This document shows, piece by piece, positions 33,485-44,324 of a stretch of DNA of 64,000 nucleotides (the first letter of the stretch is position 1; every line of letters starts with the position of its first letter). The notes beneath the pieces were generated by a model. It searched no databases. It worked only from the letters and a program-made list of their open reading frames with translations, and was not told the origin of the DNA. Source of the stretch: Isoetes taiwanensis (Eukaryota > Streptophyta > Lycopodiopsida > Isoetales > Isoetaceae); assembly GCA_021234155.1 (NCBI GenBank), contig JAJEKV010000030.1:3634761-3698760 (forward strand), written 5' to 3'. A program made the position numbers and the translations under genes.

Positions 33485-35421
33485 ATCTAACATGTGCCTA
33501 ATGATCCACCTCCACCACAGGAATTCCAGAAACTTGAACAAACATATCAAACAGAAAGGGCGACATACCTAAGACTGCTGAAATCGAAACGAAACAAGAA
33601 CTTATTACAACACCAATGGGGGGTGGCTGCAATGTTAAAAGAGCAACCCAGGAAGTTCTGGAAAGGACTAAAAGTGAAGGGAGAGGGGAACAGAAAGCCA
33701 GAGAATGCACAACATGATGCCCGAGGGATCGAATGGGAGGGATACCTTGAGAAACTATATAAGACAGTGGCCTCACCAATGACAATACCCGCCCCAAAAG
33801 AGACAAATAAACCGTGTTTTAGCATGCAGGAAGTGATGATTGCGCTACATAAAATGTCCAAACAAAGCTCCAAACCTTTACGGACTGACTGTGGAGCTAT
33901 TGAAATGTGTAGACACAGTAATTGGGAGATAGGTCACCGGGATATTTAATGACATAGTCCACACAAGGATGCCAGATAGATGGACATACAATAGGGTAAT
34001 ACTCCTACACAAGGGGAAAAGCAGGGAAGATCCTGGGAACTATAGGACGATAATGGTGAGCTCTATCCTTGCCAAGTGGTTCGAGAAGGTGCTGGATAGT
34101 AAACTGAAACATTGGGCAGAAACAGAAAACCTAAGAGCACAAGGACAGGCAGGCTTCAAACCTGAACACTCAACTACAGATCACTTGGTAACCCTTCGAA
34201 TACTAATAGAGCAAAGCAAATCACAGGGAAAGAAGATAATATGCTGTTTTATAGATTTTAGAAAGGCATTTGACACCGTCCCGAGAGAAAAGCTGTTACA
34301 GAGACTAGTAGATATGCGGGCTCCAGAAGGCATGATAGGAGTGATCGTGCGATTATACCAGAGAGTATATGCAAAGGAAGGATAGGCGATAGATTGTGAC
34401 ACAGGAGTTAAACAGGGGTACCCCTTGTCCTCGACACTATTCGATATTTACATAGATGCATTACAAGGTTCCATTGCAGAACAACAGGGGGATGTGGACG
34501 CCCCCACACTGGGGGACACTAGGGTACCTATCATGCTGTATGCTGATGACTTAAGCATGATGGCTACAAAGAACAAGGGTATGCACAGGTTACTAGGACT
34601 ACTAGAGGCTTTTTGAGAAAGGACAGGGCTAACAATGAACCTCGCAAAAATCAAAATAGTTACGTTCCGAACCAGGAATAGGCACAGACCCTTTATTTAT
34701 ATGGGGATAGAACTAGAAAAATCAAAAGAATACAAATATCTAGGATATGATGCACACGACACAGGCAAATGGTCTAGGGAGCGGATGCCAAATTTCAGGC
34801 AGCCATTGGAAGCTACTTCAATATGACTGTAATAGGAGCAGAATAATTGACTAGGGGATCAGGTGTTACCTGTTTAATACAGTGGTTGCGTCGACACAAC
34901 TTTATGGAACAGAGGCATGGGGGCCCAGCCTATCAGACAAAAAATGGGACAAGCAAGAAGGGATTTTTAGGCAATGGCATAGACAGGAATTCAGAGTGCA
35001 GGCAAACACACCCCGGACAGCCATGGTATATGAGACAGGTCAGAGACCAATGGAGGTAAGAGCATGGGAAACGACTGTCAGATACTTAATGAAAGACAAC
35101 ATGGGATGCCACAACACTGGGAAGCTATCAACAATTGCAATCAGCGAATCAGCCAAGTCACATATCATCACAGGCAGCGTGTGGTTCAGGGAAGTGGCAG
35201 TATGGACCAGAGAGATGGGGCTAAATCTGAGTAATCTAGTAAATGAAAGGAAATGGAATGAAGATTGGGCCGATATAGTGACAAGAGCATGGTTGCAAAA
35301 ACACAACGGTCCCAAAATACTCTGGCTAACAGCAGTCTTCAACCCGGATCAACAGATAGGACAATAGATGTATAGAGACAATCTATCACCTTGGCAAGAT
35401 TTAGGATGGGGAGCCACGATC
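33485..35421 (+). mobile_element. Family B LINE, copy B2, lacking its 3' end
   Basis: It runs from the linker before RT (33494) to the C-terminal RFRMGSHDL signature at 35390-35420 and stops there, missing the zinc motif, 3' UTR and tail. Losing the 3' end is unusual for a LINE, because insertion starts there, so the end was removed later. Position 35421 is where the oppositely oriented copy B3 begins, so the loss and the inversion junction coincide. Confidence 0.8.
33494..35366 (+). pseudogene. Family B LINE reverse transcriptase, near-complete
   Basis: Blocks in order: linker helix (33494-33946), WTYNRVILLHKGKSREDPGN and YRTIMVSSILAKWFEKVLD (motifs 1-2, 33969 on), QGQAGFKPEHSTTDHLVTLR, CCFIDFRKAFDTVPREKL (motif A), GVKQGYPLSSTLFDIYID (motif B), IMLYADDLSMMA (motif C, catalytic YADD intact at about 34540), MNLAKIKIVTF and YKYLGYD. 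The connection domain follows at 34882-35366. Breaks: a frame change near 33940, TAG at 34384, TGA at 34616 and a shift near 34830. It would copy LINE RNA if intact. It is the best-preserved RT in the window by motif, but not translatable. Confidence 0.85.
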
Positions 35422-35990
35422 TAAAGTCCTATTAGTCTAAGTAGGAGTTTATCTCTAGGTACTGTGTCAAAGGCTTTTTTAAAGTCCACGAAGCAGCATA
35501 TGATCTTCTTGTTACCTTTGCCTGTTCTATCATTATCCTTAGAGTCACCAGATGGTCTGTAGTCGAGTACTCTGGTCGAAAACCACCGCCTTTGTGCTCG
35601 AAGTTTCCTTTCTGCCCAAGTTTTCGCCGATCCAATGTTTTCCCCGAACCATTTCAGCGAATCGAATCCACCATGATGGTCCTATAATTACTCGGTTCTT
35701 CTTTGTTTCCCCCTTTATGGAACGGAATTACTTTATTAAACTGCCATCTTTCTGGTAGGCCTGAGTGTACTACCTCATTGAATATTTCTGTTATGATCCC
35801 TACTATCTGTGTTCCAACGCATTTCAACATCTCCGCTGTTAGCCCATACAGATCTGGTGCCTTATTGTTTGCCATCTTGTTTAGTGCCCATGTCACCTCT
35901 TCCTTGGAGAAGGAAGGTTTGTGTCTACCTTCTAGAGCCAGGATTGGTGCAGCCCCTATTTTGTATTGTGCTAATTCTCAACCATATATG
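35422..35990 (-). mobile_element. Family B LINE, copy B3, RT N-terminal fragment
   Basis: On the minus strand it encodes MTWALNKMANNKAPDLYGLT, LPERWQFNKVIPFHKGGNKE, YRTIMVDSI, then in shifted frames FRPEYSTTDHLVTLRIMIEQ and AFDTVPRDKLLLRLIGL. Similarity stops at the tag codon at 35420. It covers RT motifs 1 to A only. Copy B1 on the same strand resumes about 50 residues further along the RT, so B3 and B1 could be the split halves of one LINE interrupted by the material between. Confidence 0.75.
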
Positions 35991-36090
35991 AAATGCATTT
36001 AGATTGTTTATAACATTATCTGGCTGCCATAGATGAATTGCATTTAGACTGTTATAACTCTATATTATCTGGCTGTACAACTTCCTTTTG
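35985..36090 (+). repeat. Short tandem duplication, about 50 bp
   Basis: ATGCATTTAGATTGTTTATA...ATTATCTGGCTGCC (from 35992) is repeated as TTGCATTTAGACTGTTATAA...ATTATCTGGCTGTA (from 36041). Confidence 0.7.
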
Positions 36091-36299
36091 CATTCGAATG
36101 CATCCTTGTAATGTCCATGTTCTGAAAGATTGAGATAAGTAGTGGTCCTCACACACCAGTGAAGGATGTAGATAATATATATATTCTGATGTTTCGGCAA
36201 GTATGGGACAAAAAGATTGAAGCTACTTATAGGATGGAAAAGTTAAAAGTATCTTAGGTACGGAATTCCCTCTTCATTTTCTTGAGCTTCAGGATTAAC

Positions 36300-36423
<124 letters not shown>

Positions 36424-36429
36424 TAGTTT

Positions 36430-39115
36430 CACATCATGCCAAGAGCCACCCTATTATGAATTATATTTCAATTGCAACATTATTGAAATTTCAAAGCCCA
36501 AAAAGAAGCCAACACCAATATTCAAATTGCTTTATTGTGTTTTATATCTTATGATGCCAAAACTGTTTGGGAAACTTATATGCATTGCCTAAGAGTCTTT
36601 GAAGGTGTTTTTGAGGTGATAAACTCAATTGAGATTTCACAAGCTAAGACTAAAATGCATGCGCATGCACACGGAATTTTCCTTCTCTGTCCACGTCACA
36701 ATTTTTAATGCCAAGTCATGATAACAATAAACAATGTTCTGTAGCAATATATCTTTGTTATATGAAAGTGATAATGTTTGCAAATGCTTTTTATAAATTT
36801 TGGGTTGCCCCTAGGGGGGCAAGCCCTCGTCCTTGTGGGTTTATAGCATATTCTAGGTATAGGCCAGTATATGCCAGGAATATGCCAATGACTACTCCAA
36901 ACTTGCTATTGGGCGTAAACTGGTAGTGGCCGATGTTGTTGGGCAGCGACTTTGGAAATCGGCTAATCGGTTTGACGAATATGTAGCACAATAACAGGGG
37001 GTCTTGTTTGTATTTTTATACAGTTTTTTGCTATGGTTTTCGTATGATTAAATGGGCGTATTGCGCGAGGTATACTAATTGGTACATCTAGAGTGCGCCA
37101 AGTATTTGCATGTAAACTTATGCCAACTTTTTTTTCCACCCCAATGGTCAAGATCGAAGGGCTTACAACAAAAGCCCTTAAAAAAAAAAAAAAAGAACAC
37201 ATACATGCAACCATGCAACCATCGTGCATACAAATCCTAGAGTTTCAGAATTGGACAATTAGCAGCAAAGAAGCTTTTTATCTAATCCGCCATGGACATC
37301 TCCTCCTTTTGGGCTCTAGTTGCAATTCTTGTTTCAACAGCGCCTTCATCCCAGCCAGTGGTTTGTGCGTGCGTTTTTTTGTGCGCATTACGTTTCTCGT
37401 TAAGTCCTCTATTTTGGTACAGATGTCCTTTGACCTAATCCGACCTGAGAGCACAACTTATGTTCTTGTTCCTGCCTGCAAACCAGTTGAATCCAAAGCT
37501 GGAATGTTTAGGCATATGTCTTCATCATATCCTTCTTCTATACAGGCTAACTGTTTCTGGGTACTCATTCGGTTTAATTGTTCAGATTATTTCTGCCTCT
37601 TTTTCTTCTTTCGCATAAGTAAATGATGGATTTTTGCTTTCAAAACGCAGGAAGGATGGGATCGAGACAATAAATTAAAACAGTAAGATTAGAATAGGCA
37701 CTGTAGAGTTTTTCTAGCCTAAATCAGAGTTTTTCTGGGTTAGATGGGCATCATGCGGATTTTCAAAAGATGGGCGTACAATGGATTATTTTTCGAATCT
37801 AGTAATGCTTCCGTAAAATGGGTTTTTTATTATACAAGTTGTTTTGGATCTATATCAAAAAACAGTGGAAAAGGAGATAGGCTTGAAACAAAGAATGAAA
37901 AACCGATAGATTGAACTAAATCCTCAAGCCAAAATCAAATCAAGAAACCTTTAAATGGGGTGGTGGATAGATCCATTAATTTTTCTCTTTTGATCATATC
38001 AAAACGCTCATCTTCTATTCATTCTAAAGTTGAAGATTACTCATTCAGTTGCTTTCAGTAGAGGCATTTGCTGGGCTCGCTGGCAGATGTGTATTTCTGG
38101 ATTTCTTGGCTTTATGCAGATTAATTTGGCCAATTTGGGTGCAATGGCGACAGGGCCACAATGGTCGACTACAAATAATGAAATTTCTTAATGCAAATGC
38201 TGAAGTTCACGTTGTTCTTTGCAAAAGGGTTTCTTAGCTTACATCGGATTGCTGAAGGAATACTTGGAGAAAAGCACATTACGCTTCGTTAAATTTTCTT
38301 GGCAATGGTTTATTACTTTCAAGCATCTCAGGTTAAGCAAAAGCATTTTTGTGCAGGCCGACATGGTCAGCATCGTCAAATAACTCTGCAAAAGGTGTAA
38401 GGGATGAAACCATGCTCAGTTTCAAGAGCCTTAAATTATTTTGGCCATCATCCCTATAGTATCTGGCTATTGTATCTTCTTCTAAGGAGTCAGGCTTGGC
38501 AAGTCACTCGTGAATAGGGCAGAGGCATATTATATTAGTATAATCCCGCCACTATCATGCATGCAAATGTTGGATTAGAAGGTCTATTATCTCATTTATG
38601 GTGATTACGTACAATTCTATTGCTTCTCTATTAATTAGAGAAATTTTACTTTCAGTATTTGCAATATCTTTTTCCTACTACCTCCATATGGTTCTAGCTT
38701 TGCATATTCTGCCCGACCTAAATTTGGGCAATGAGACTACTGATAACGGTATTTTTAGTAAGGTCATTGCAATTACTTAATTTAGTTTTGTGATTAGTGG
38801 ATGGTGTTATAAGCATCCACATCCATTAATACGTGATGAGAAAAGAGTTTCTAGCAAACTATTTAATCACTGGCTAGGCATAGGCATATATGGTCTTGTA
38901 TGGTCTTGGTATTATAATATTATAGACCATTTAATAGATCATAACTATCATATATCCAATACACAACATAACATTAATTCATCTTATATTATAATGTTAT
39001 ACCGTAAGTAGTGCATCGAGCCATAATTTGAATGGCCAAGATCATCTGGATGCATCCGAAGGCCTAGATTTATTGCACGATTTACCAACACTGTGATTGG
39101 TCATGCTTCGATCTC
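36430..39115. other. Intergenic, no supported gene
   Basis: AT-rich. A 177-codon plus-strand ORF at 37093-37626 starts inside a repeat-like segment, crosses a poly(A/K) run and has no domain; I take it as chance. Positions 36805-36825 hold a GC hairpin (GCCCC/GGGGC). Positions 36977-37002 match the SINE-like unit at 63.06 kb exactly (see findings). Confidence 0.45.
36977..37002 (+). repeat. 26-bp exact match to the SINE-like unit junction
   Basis: GAATATGTAGCACAATAACA plus GGGGGT is the exact reverse complement of 63061-63086. Flanking similarity is weak. It may be the end of a diverged copy. Confidence 0.7.
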
Positions 39116-39116
39116 T

Positions 39117-40795
39117 TAAGGGGAAAGGGTAAATGAAAAGGGGAAAAAGGAAAAGGGAAGTGGAAAGAGAGAATGTATGGGGAAAAGGGAAAAGGGTAAA
39201 AGGAAAAGGGAAAAGGGTGGGGATAAGAGAAGAGGAAAAGGCATGGAAAACGAAAAAGGGAAAGGGAACCTGGGAAAAGGGCACGAGGGAAGGAGGAAGA
39301 TATAAAGTGGAAAAGGTAAATGGAAAGGGCATGAAAAAAAAAAGAAAGAGGAAAAAGGTTGAAAAAAGGAGAAAATGAAGGAGAAAAAAAGCATAGAAAA
39401 GGGGAGGAGAAAAAAAACATGGGAAAAGGAAGGAGCATGGGAAAAGGGGGAAAAAGAGAAGCGTTGAGGAAAGAGGAAAGAGAAAAAAGGAAGGGACAAA
39501 TGGCATAGGAAAAGGGAAAAAAAAGAGAGGGAAAGGGAAGGGAAAAAACGCATCAAGAAAAAGGGGAAGAGTGAAAGGTTGGAAAAATGAGGAAAAGGGA
39601 AGGGACAAGGGGGAACAAGAAAAGGATGGGGAGAGGGGAAAAGAAAAGGGGCATAGAAAAAGGGAAAGTGAGAAGAAAGAAAAAGGAAAGGGAAAAGGGG
39701 GAAAGGGAACCTAGGTAAAGGTCACAAGGAAAAAGAAAGAGGGAAACGAGAAAAGGGAAGGGGGGAAGGGCATGAGAGAAAAGGGAAGAGGAAAATGGTG
39801 AAGAAAGGGAAAAAAAGAAAAAAGGAAAAGAAAAGGGGCAAGAGAGAAAGGGTGGGGAAAAGAGGAAAATGGGTATAGGAAATAAGAGAATAAAACAAAT
39901 GTGCAAAAGGCATGGAAAAGGGAAAAGGAAAAGGAAAGGAAGGGAAAAAGTGCACAGGAAAAGGATCGGCAAAGGAGGAAAACGGAAAGAAAAAAATCCA
40001 TCAAGAAAAGGAAACGGAAAAAAGGGAAAGGGAAAGGGAAGCAGGGGAGTGATGGAGGGGAGGGAAAGGGAAAAAGGACATGAGGAAAGGAAAAGAGAAA
40101 AGAAAAAAGGAAGGGGTTGAAGGGAAAATTGCACCTGAAGAGGGAAAGGGTGGGAAAAGGAGGAAAAAGGAAGCACGGAAAAATAGAAAAGAAGAAAAGG
40201 GTAGGAAAAAGGGCATGGGAAAAGGGGAAATAGAAAAAGAAAAAGAATGGAAAAGGGGGGAAAGAGAGAGAGGCAAGGAAAAAAGGAAATGAGGAAAATA
40301 GAAAAAAAGGGAAGAGAAAAAAGGAACATGGAAAAGGGAAAGAGGGAAAGGTGAGGACATGGAAAAAGGAAGGTAAAAAGGGCATGGAAAACGGAGGGAG
40401 AAAAGAAAAATGGAAGGGAAAAGGGCACACAAAAAAAAAGAGAAAAAAGAGGGGAAAAGGAGGAAAAGAAAAGGGAAAATACGCATGGAAAAGGGCTAAA
40501 ACAAAGAAAAAGGTTGAGAAAAAAGGAAGACATGGAAAAAGGGTGGGGAAAAGAGAAGGCATAAAAAAAAAGACAAAGGGAAGGGAAAAGGGCAAAAGAA
40601 AAAGAGAAGAGGGAAAAGGTGGAGAAAGGAGCAAAAGGAAAGGGAAAAAAGATTATCTGAACGAATGGAAGGGGAAGGAAATGGATGGGAAAACAAGGAA
40701 ACATGTAAGAAAGACGAGGAAAAAAAAAAAAAAAGTAGAGAAAATAAGAAAAAATGAAGTGGGGGATAGAGCAAAAGGGAAAGGGAAAGGGATAG
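39117..40795 (+). repeat. 1.7-kb polypurine tract
   Basis: The plus strand is almost entirely A and G, built from GGGAAAAGG-type units and punctuated about every 40-120 bp by CATGGAAAAGGG or CATAGAAAAAGG. C and T occur almost only in those punctuation words. The recurring words suggest an old purine minisatellite. Mirror-symmetric purine stretches of this kind can form triplex (H-) DNA. Long minus-strand frames rich in Phe, Pro, Ser and Leu (one of 383 codons, 39553-40704) and Lys/Gly/Arg-rich plus-strand frames are composition artefacts. Confidence 0.95.
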
Positions 40796-40824
40796 GGCTT
40801 TTCTCACTGCATCCCAAAGCATTT

Positions 40825-41055
40825 ACAGGCTCTCAACTTATGCCCAGCAACGCTGGGCACCATTACTAGTTTAAGTATAATGTAATGTTTTTTGTTGGAG
40901 GCCCCGAAGGGGCCAAAATTTTTTTTAGCTATAATACAAACTATTACATTACACACTTCAAAATTAAATTCCCCCTTAAACCCCCTTTGGTTTGGTTGCA
41001 TATTCACTCGGGGGTGACTCCGGGCAGCGAGAGCTGTTGGATAGGCATATAGTTT
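40825..41055 (-). repeat. Dispersed hairpin repeat R1, copy 2
   Basis: Contains a perfect 8-bp hairpin TGCCCAGC-AAC-GCTGGGCA (40841-40859), then a roughly 95-bp insert that itself folds (TATAATGTAATG ... CATTACA arms around GGCCCC-GAA-GGGGCC). The shared segment follows: C-run, CTTTGGTTTGG, TGCATATTC, TTGGATAGGC. Copy 1 at 4.3 kb lacks the insert. A hairpin of the same pattern (TATGCCCGGCAATGCCGG, minus strand) occurs near 62612-62630. Confidence 0.6.
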
Positions 41056-41360
41056 GCTGGAGGTGATGGAGACTCACAAGGTATAGGGAATGGCATAAAT
41101 TCTGTAGCATTTGAATCAAGAGTCACCTGCTTAGGTCAAGACAAAGGTATATTTACGTCTCTGAGTCTGGTTGATCCGATTCAGAAATATTTGCAATGGG
41201 TTCTTCTAAGTCTTCATCATTTTGCAAAATCTTTGTAGCATACACTTTAGAAACTACCAAGGTATATTTTCTGCTACTAAAACTAAGCCAAAATTGTCCT
41301 CGCTTTTCACCTTCTTTTATACAACTTTCCACTAATCAAACATTCTTGAATGTGCAGGTC

Positions 41361-41702
41361 TCAGACACATTGAGATTGAATATAACTGGCGACAACAAGG
41401 TCGTCAAGACGTACAATGCTTGCAACAAGATAGTGTCGGACAGTCTCTGCGACACATGTGGGAAGACGACATGACAGAAGAGTTAACAATGTTCGGCGAC
41501 ATCGACACTACATCCAAGATGCTACATGTCACAATGGTAGGAGCATTGCTTGACAAATTTCTCGGTTACCCCCTAGGAGGCGCATTAGCTACAATGAAGA
41601 CAGATCCTCGATCATTGCGCCAAAGCATACTGAAGAGCCAAGGTAAATGCACATTCGAGCTCAACCACGGACTCCAAATCATTGCCTTCGAAAGGGCCTA
41701 GG
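41361..41702 (+). CDS. Possible terminal exon, unknown protein
   Basis: After an acceptor-like TGTGCAG (41354-41360) a frame stays open for about 113 codons to a TAG at 41700. It begins RHIEIEYNWRQQGRQDVQCL and continues through MWEDDMTEELTMFGDIDTT, MLHVTMVGALLDKFLGYP and LNHGLQIIAFERA. The product is balanced and plausible. Base composition is intermediate between the AT-rich surroundings and the GC-rich LINE that starts 230 bp on. It could be a host last exon or the tail of an element. No domain recognised. Confidence 0.35.
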
Positions 41703-41929
41703 CTCAGAACACAATCCATAACTATTGAGCAACAAAAGACATGCCTTCGCATTTCTAAGCAGCTTTACTTTGCTTGCAACTTCCATGTATTTCATGCTAT
41801 TAAATTCTTAGCAACCTTCTTCAATTTCAAATATTGAGTACTTCCTTCATACCCTGAACAAAATTGACATGCAAAACATTTCACAGTTCCTAAGTTCTTT
41901 TGCACATTCCCCCATTCCCGCTTTGCGGT

Positions 41930-44320
41930 TACCACACAAGATCATGGCCCCATCCTAAGGACACAAAGGCGCTGTACCTTGCCAAGCATCGGGGGAGATG
42001 TTCGGCTCGGGCCGACACTCATCCTCGAACCTTTGGGCGCAGAGTGCTTCGGCCAAGGCCAGCCCGAGCCTACGGGGACATCACACCCGCAAAGGGGGAA
42101 ATGCGATTTGCGCAGCTCTATGACCCGCCCGGGGCAGACGTGACGCCCATACCCCACAGGATGGCCCCCCATTGGTTCTCATGGGCCGAGGATGTTGAGG
42201 AGGGCACAGAAGCGGCTAGCTAATGGGAAGGCGGTGACCTCGATGGTATCTGCAGTAGAGTTACTCAAGTGGGCCCGTGGCGGCCGGGCTGTACTTGGCC
42301 CTCACTACCACATTTCCACAGTGCGGGGAGGGTTCCCGACAATGGACCACAAGCGGGGTTGTTCCCATTCACAAAGGCGGCGACCCACCTTTGTCCGACC
42401 AATTCTTACGACGATCATGTGGTCGGTTCAGTATTTGCCAAACTGTTGGGCGGGCATTCTCGAGCAGCGGTTGGCCGGGCGAGGCGGCCGATGTCGCGAA
42501 ACCCTCACCTGGCGGGCTTTTCGACCCGCCACTCAACGATTGACCATATCTTTTTGGCTAGGGCGATCGAAGGAAGCCAGGAATCATCGGCTGGACTTGT
42601 ATTCTTGCTTTTGTGGACTTAGCAAAGGCTTTTGATACGGTCCCCTGAAAAGTCATGGGCTAGATCATACAATCAACCGGGCCCTCCACGTGTCGCGTAA
42701 TGCCATATACGTTGTATGAGAGTTGTTTTGGCAGATGCGATACCGACGCCAAGCATTCACCAAGAGGTATCGGTCCCAAGGCGGGGTTGCCCCCTCTCGC
42801 CAACACTTTTGGCCTCTACATTGACGGGCTAGAGCCCGGCTTCTGAAAGCATGGGGGGAATGGCATACGCCTTTTGCACCGTGTCATCCGGCCACCATCT
42901 ATCACGGGACGATGTTGGCCTGCTGGCCCACACCCCCCCAAGCTATGCGTACCACACCGGATGCGCTTAGACACATTTTGTCGCTACGCTCATATGGCGC
43001 CGTCAATCCGCCAAGACCGTGGTGGTTCTCATATCCTCTTCACGCCACCCCATGCCTCCCCCGACTCACATATCGGGATACTGCAGGACGCCACTTCCAC
43101 CTACAAGTACCTAGGGGTGGAGTTCCCCTCCTCGCCTGGGAGGCGCTCTATCCGCTATGGTGTGACGCTATTTGGCCGAATGCTTATGCTATGAACAACG
43201 ATCCGCGAGGCTATATGATTGGGGCCATCCGGTCACATCATTCTCTAATCGGTCAACCCCGTCCTTCAGACGGGTCGGGTTTGGGGCCCTCGTCTGCCTT
43301 TTCGACACGGAATGACTTGGAGCAAAAGCAGAAGGCATTTTTAACACCGGGCACTGGGGTGAAACCGATCCCCCTCATCGATTCTGCTGCGGAAAATCGA
43401 TTCTTACGCTTCACTGGCGGCCCTTGATAGACACATCGCCTATTTTCGGAAAGTGGTTACTATGGGTGATGCCGGCCCGCGACTTGGGCTTAATCGTGGC
43501 CATGAGTCCGCAAATGCTTTTAGGGCCCGCTTGGAGGGGTAAGAGAGATCCGGTGGTTCGCCGAATGGAACGTGGTAAGACCAATCGTCTGTTGAAATTG
43601 CGTGCTACCGTCGTGGCGATAGCGGGGAGTACCTAGATGCTTGTTTCCTTGGCAAACTCGGGACCCCATTGCTCTAGAGCAGTCAAAATGGCCCATTACA
43701 AGGAGCACATTAACCCCTGTTAGCCCGGGGCCCACAGCTCTACTCATTTCCAAATACCGCCTCTGAAAAGCGCTACAGCACTCATTGCCTCCATTCGCGA
43801 CAGTGCCCACCATCTTCGCGATCGGTGACGGGCAGTGTGGATTGGGAGCCCCGCCAGACAAAGCTCGCTGGTCCGCGCCAAACGGGTGCCATTGAGGATG
43901 AGTCTCACACTTTCCAGAGTTGCCCACCGCTCGGCCGATCCCGCCGACACGCCCTTTAGTACGGCCGGACGCGTTCCCTTGCATTTGCCGATGAACACAC
44001 CGCCGCGACGCGTGCCTCCGGGGTCATACATCCGTGAGGTAATCGACCCTCGCGAGGTCACCTTTGCCCCCACCGGGTCAGTCCACGACTAGGCACTACG
44101 GGGTGGTGCATGATCAGATATATTGGGATGTTTCTCGATTTTATATGATTAGCATTATTTGTCACAGGCCGATTGTCGCCACGTTTTTCCCTCGAAACCT
44201 TCTGGGCGGGGTTTTTAATCCGCAAGAATCCGCTTGTCGCTTTTTGTATTGGGTCCCATAGACCGATTGGTCTCCTCGTGGACGATAAAAGTACCTTCCT
44301 TCCTTCCTTCCATCCCTCCC
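41930..44320 (+). mobile_element. Family A LINE, copy A5, GC- and CpG-rich
   Basis: Recognisable from FAQLYDP (42105) through the RT and C-terminal region to the family 3' end: stem-loop GAAACC...GGGGTTTTT (44190-44216), GGGTCCCATAGACCGATTGG, then TCCTCGTGGACGATAAAA and a (CTTC)n tail at 44294-44312. GC and CpG content are much higher than in every other family A copy, yet the frame is broken many times. The 5' limit is uncertain; GC-rich sequence starts near 41895. Confidence 0.85.
42190..43200 (+). pseudogene. Family A LINE reverse transcriptase, shredded
   Basis: Motifs are spread over three frames: AQKRLANGKA and LDGI (42200-42245), TTSGVVPIHKGGDP (42345), GSVFAKLLG (42425), LAGFSTRHSTIDHIFLARAI (42505-42565), CFCGLSKGF (motif A, normally CFVDLAKAFDTVP, 42605-42650), TFGLYIDGLEPG (motif B region, 42805), and STYKYLGVEFPSS (motif E, 43095). 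No YADD could be located. Near 43830 the C-terminal DSAHHLRDR-like signature is also broken. Small indels outnumber the C-to-T changes that usually dominate old methylated plant repeats. Confidence 0.7.
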
Positions 44321-44324
44321 CCCT

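Noticed and set aside
30495-35990. Twin-priming origin for the inverted family B fragments
   Set aside because: Twin priming gives non-overlapping inverted parts of one element; B2 overlaps the sequence present in B1 and B3, so at least two copies are involved.
37093-37626. 177-codon plus-strand open frame
   Set aside because: Starts within repeat-like DNA, crosses a homopolymer-coded Lys run, no domain, no splice or start context.
39553-40704. 383-codon minus-strand open frame (and others of 307, 188, 161 and 146 codons)
   Set aside because: Almost only Phe, Pro, Ser and Leu, several frames open at once, and exactly coextensive with the polypurine tract: a composition effect.
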